A stretch of 9,245 bases of DNA from Spirochaetales bacterium. GTDB lineage: Bacteria > Spirochaetota > Spirochaetia > DSM-27196 > SKKC01. The position numbers were made by a program, and so were the translations under genes. The DNA lies in NCBI GenBank assembly GCA_007121695.1, contig SKKC01000378.1:1-9245 (forward strand), read 5' to 3'. The notes below the pieces were generated by a model. The model was not told where the DNA came from and ran no database searches. It was given only the letters and a program-made list of their open reading frames with translations. Of this stretch, positions 7,072-9,245 are shown in pieces. Each line of letters begins with the position of its first letter. The first letter of the stretch is position 1.

Positions 7072-7878
7072 TCATACATTGTCAATCTCTCCCAGGAGCG
7101 TAAGGATGTCGCTGTCGAACGTTGCAGCCTGATCAAGCACATCCGAGACGATATCACGGACAAGCGCATTGTCTGAACCCGCCACGACATCCGGAGTGCC
7201 ATGCACAAGCAGTTCACCTTCGTCGATGACCATTATTTCGTCCGCGAGTTGTGAAACCACGGTCGCGTTATGACTCACGATGACGAGCGTTGTCCCGGAC
7301 TCCTTCAGCTCGCGCAGGAAGCCCAGAATGCGGTCGACCCCGGTTCTGTCGACAAACGTAGTCGGTTCATCGAGAATCAGCAGCTCTGGTTCCGTGAGTA
7401 CAGCCCGCGCAAAGGCAACCAGTTTCGCCTCTCCTGCGCTCAGTGAAGCCGGACGAAGGTTCAGATCGTCGGTAAACTTTATCCGATCAATTGCATTTCG
7501 AATTTTCCGGTCGCGCTCTGACTTTGTAAGGTCCGGGTAATGCTGTTCGAGCGGCAGGGCGAGATTCCGGTATACACTCATGTTCTGCCAGAGCGCAGCG
7601 TCCTGAAAGACGAACCCACAGGTTTTTCGAAGTCGGAGCAGTTCCCTGTTCGTTAAGGGGCCGAGAACGCGATCGAAGACACGAACCGTCCCGGAGGTCA
7701 CGGGAATGATTCCTGCGGCCGCCTTTATGAACGTGGATTTTCCTGATCCGGAACGGCCCATGACTGCGACCGTTTTTCCGGGAGTGATGTCGACCGATAT
7801 GCCCCGGACAGGTGTAAAGTCCTCAAAGGCCACGATTACGTTCTGTGTGCTCAGCGCCGTCCCGGTTTTTTCGCCCAT
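7072..7878 (-). CDS. mlaF: MlaF-type ABC transporter ATPase
   Basis: Cytoplasmic ATPase powering the MlaE/MlaD transporter; 268 residues from ATG 7878. Visible motifs: Walker A GRSGSGKST (41-49), Q-loop Gln92 (VFQDAALW), signature LSAGE (146-150), Walker B LLILDEPT (166-173) and H-loop His203 (VSH). Two positions are unusual: the signature has Ala where LSGGQ/LSGGM is normal, and the D-loop reads TFVD rather than the usual S-G/A-L-D. A C-terminal tail of about 35 residues follows the core. The start is ATG 7878, with AGG six bases upstream and a 7-nt gap from mlaE. A TTG at 7902 in the same frame lies inside mlaE and is less likely. The mla family call rests on the mlaE and mlaD neighbours. 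Confidence 0.95.
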   Translation of the reverse strand: MGEKTGTALSTQNVIVAFEDFTPVRGISVDITPGKTVAVMGRSGSGKSTFIKAAAGIIPVTSGTVRVFDRVLGPLTNRELLRLRKTCGFVFQDAALWQNMSVYRNLALPLEQHYPDLTKSERDRKIRNAIDRIKFTDDLNLRPASLSAGEAKLVAFARAVLTEPELLILDEPTTFVDRTGVDRILGFLRELKESGTTLVIVSHNATVVSQLADEIMVIDEGELLVHGTPDVVAGSDNALVRDIVSDVLDQAATFDSDILTLLGEIDNV

Positions 7879-7885
7879 TATGTAC

Positions 7886-8668
7886 CTATAAGTAGCTGAC
7901 AAGCGTAATGGCCGCGTTTGCGATTACCGTCAGTGTAATGCCCTGTCCAACAGATTTAATCGCCCGTACTGGTACTTCCGTTCCCGCGCGCTCTACGGCG
8001 AGTCCCTGGTAGGTTGCAACGCACCCTATCAGTACGCCGAATACGATACTCTTCACGAAGCTCGCTACGAAGTCGGTGAGCGTGACAGATCCGTAGAGCC
8101 CGAACAGGTACTCTTCGAGTGCGAGCGGCTGGACAAGTTGCGTGACGAGGAATGAGCCCACCAGGCCGAAAAAATTGAAGTATATGTTCAGGAGTACGAG
8201 CGATATGACGACCCCGAGCACGCGGGGAACGGCGAGATAGGTGATCGGATTCAGACCCGTTGCCATATAGGCCTCTATCTGGTGATCGACCACCATGTTG
8301 CCGAGTTCGGTAGAGATTGCCGTGCCCGAGCGGGCGATCACTATGAAGGCCGTGAGAATGGGTCCGAGTTCCCGTGTAATGACCGTAATCAGGATCGTGT
8401 AAATAAGTTGTCCCTGGCCGAGCTGGGGGAGGACCGACAGACCCTGAATGATAATGACTGCACCAATTGCAAGGCTGAGCACGGCGACTATGCTGAGCGC
8501 GTTCACACCTGTGAACAGGATCTGCATTTTGAGCACGCCGCCGCCGCCGCCGCGGCGTTGCATACGGAAGTAGGCAGGGATGTTTCGTACGATTTCTATC
8601 ATGAATCCGAGGGCATAGACGAGTTCTTTCGGAGCTCGCAGAACTCTGGTCCCTACTGCATCAAGCAT
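7886..8668 (-). CDS. mlaE: MlaE-family ABC transporter permease
   Basis: Inner-membrane permease subunit of an MCE phospholipid transporter; 260 residues, the normal family length. An amphipathic N-terminal segment precedes several membrane helices. The family-specific block TRELGPILTAFIVIARSGTA...ELG (98-123), followed by QIEAYMATGLNPITYLAVPRVL (130-151), is well conserved. There is no fused STAS domain. A run of five glycines (40-44) encoded by five identical GGC codons lies before the first core helix. The ATG has a strong AAGGAAGG sequence three bases upstream. First gene of the minus-strand operon; I could not find a convincing promoter in front of it. Confidence 0.96.
   Translation of the reverse strand: MLDAVGTRVLRAPKELVYALGFMIEIVRNIPAYFRMQRRGGGGGVLKMQILFTGVNALSIVAVLSLAIGAVIIIQGLSVLPQLGQGQLIYTILITVITRELGPILTAFIVIARSGTAISTELGNMVVDHQIEAYMATGLNPITYLAVPRVLGVVISLVLLNIYFNFFGLVGSFLVTQLVQPLALEEYLFGLYGSVTLTDFVASFVKSIVFGVLIGCVATYQGLAVERAGTEVPVRAIKSVGQGITLTVIANAAITLVSYL
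8537..8551 (-). repeat. (GGC)5 triplet repeat inside mlaE
   Basis: Five uninterrupted GGC codons (minus strand) encode Gly40-Gly44 of MlaE, between the basic segment RMQRR and the start of the hydrophobic core. The repeat is in frame, so slippage by one unit would change loop length without breaking the gene. Confidence 0.75.
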
Positions 8669-8970
8669 AGACCTTCCTTGACATACACGCCAGTGTGGGT
8701 TTTGTGGCTGCTAATACGTTGCACCGAATTATTCCTGACTGTCCACCACTCTGACACTATAGTACAGGGCGGTCCGGCCAGGGTATATCTGATGCGGGAA
8801 CGTAAAAAAACCCGGAACGCGAAAAACGCAGTCATCGACAGGTAAATCCCTGAAGCGCGGTGGTTTACGAGGTGCTCAACACCAGGGTGGCGGACAGTAG
8901 GTACACAATCTTGCAATTCCTCTCGGACGCGTTTAGACTTTCGATTGTTCACGATAGGAGATAGCAAGAC
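8669..8970. other. Divergent intergenic region between mlaE and the CNB-fold gene
   Basis: 302 bp with no established gene. It must hold promoters for both directions. A good plus-strand promoter is present near the right end (8911-8939). A second, weaker plus-strand candidate is CTGACT (8735-8740), 17 nt, TATAGT (8758-8763). No convincing minus-strand promoter for mlaE was found. A possible 17-codon basic reading frame lies at 8792-8845 on the plus strand, and the region contains a seven-A tract near 8803-8809. Confidence 0.6.
8911..8939 (+). promoter_or_regulatory. Promoter of the CNB-fold gene
   Basis: TTGCAA (8911-8916) and TAGACT (8934-8939) are separated by 17 nt, a good sigma-70-like pair. 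The expected start near 8946 would give a leader of about 25 nt containing AGGAG (8956-8960) ahead of the GTG at 8971. Confidence 0.6.
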
Positions 8971-9245
8971 GTGCCCCGAGCAATGACATACAAACCAGGC
9001 TCCGTCATATATTTCAGGGGTGACGTCGGTGACAAGATATACGTCCTCAAGAACGGACGGATTATGCTCTCGTCCGAGGATATCGAGACCGGCGAAGAGA
9101 TTCAGGAGCGAGTCGGCGTCGGAGAATTCTTTGGAGTGAAAAGTGCGTTCGGGAAGTATCCGCGCGAAGAGAACGCGCAGGTGCTTTCGCACAGCGAAGT
9201 CATTATTTTTTCCGTACCGGAGTTCGAGCAGTACGCCGCGGCGAA
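8971..9245 (+). CDS. Cyclic-nucleotide-binding-domain protein (5' part only)
   Basis: The first 91 residues are visible; the gene runs off the right edge. The sequence fits the CRP-type beta barrel: YKPGSVIYFRGDVGDKIYVLKNGRIMLS (7-34), then GVGEFFGVKSAFG (49-61), PREENAQV (64-71) and SHSEVIIFSVPEF (73-85). The phosphate-binding cassette is altered: the Glu of the canonical FGE is Val56, and the PR...A.V part has about two extra residues. Canonical cAMP binding is therefore doubtful. Whether a DNA-binding helix-turn-helix, TPRs or another module follows cannot be seen. GTG 8971 is preferred because AGGAG lies 10 nt upstream; ATG 8983 in the same frame has poor spacing. Divergent from mlaE, so a regulatory relation is possible but unproven. 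Confidence 0.85.
   Translation, partial: MPRAMTYKPGSVIYFRGDVGDKIYVLKNGRIMLSSEDIETGEEIQERVGVGEFFGVKSAFGKYPREENAQVLSHSEVIIFSVPEFEQYAAA

Noticed and set aside
7879..7902. Upstream TTG start for mlaF at 7902
   Set aside because: It would lie inside mlaE and lacks a clear ribosome binding site; ATG 7878 has AGG at proper spacing.
8678..8683. Perfect TTGACA on the plus strand
   Set aside because: No -10-like hexamer at 16-18 nt, and it overlaps the mlaE ribosome binding site region.
8282..8845. Plus-strand frame of 187 codons across mlaE and the divergent region
   Set aside because: Most of it is antisense to the conserved MlaE block; only the last 18 codons are outside and are discussed separately.
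8653..9192. Minus-strand frame of 179 codons opposite the CNB gene and intergenic region
   Set aside because: Overlaps the better supported CNB-fold gene and shows no recognisable domain or ribosome binding site.

Overview
The window looks like chromosomal DNA from a free-living diderm bacterium, most probably a spirochaete (Spirochaetia). This rests on resemblance by memory only: an MCE protein ending in an NNPLLRGGIP-type tail, a PEGA-like envelope protein, a LysM-like/M23 peptidase and a divergent cyclic-nucleotide-binding-fold protein, all in moderately GC-rich DNA. No rRNA, tRNA, CRISPR array, insertion sequence or other mobile element was seen. The DNA is almost fully coding.

Layout, right to left, because nearly everything is on the minus strand. 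A seven-gene, very tightly packed set runs from 8668 down to 2544: mlaE (ABC permease), mlaF (ATPase), mlaD (MCE substrate-binding protein), a TPR lipoprotein, a small four-helix membrane protein, a LysM-like/M23 peptidase and a secreted PEGA-like protein. Gaps are at most 27 nt up to the M23 gene. Two junctions are TAATG stop/start overlaps, although the PEGA-like protein may instead start about 50 nt downstream. A roughly 150-nt 3' untranslated stretch rich in inverted repeats follows. It ends in a strong rho-independent terminator (2360-2390). Just beyond it, a consensus-like promoter drives a class A penicillin-binding protein (PBP1A, mrcA/ponA) that runs off the left edge.

At the right end a 302-bp divergent region (8669-8970) separates mlaE from a plus-strand gene starting GTG at 8971. 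That gene encodes a cNMP-binding-fold protein cut by the window edge, with a good -35/-10 pair just upstream.

How the parts may work together: MlaE, MlaF and MlaD form the inner-membrane core of an MCE phospholipid transporter. The usual partners MlaC (periplasmic carrier) and MlaB (STAS subunit) are absent here. In their place are a TPR lipoprotein, a small membrane protein, a peptidoglycan hydrolase and a PEGA-like protein, and a peptidoglycan synthase lies immediately downstream. The most interesting reading is an envelope-maintenance module that links lipid transport to peptidoglycan remodelling. The gene order is seen directly; the functional link is inference.
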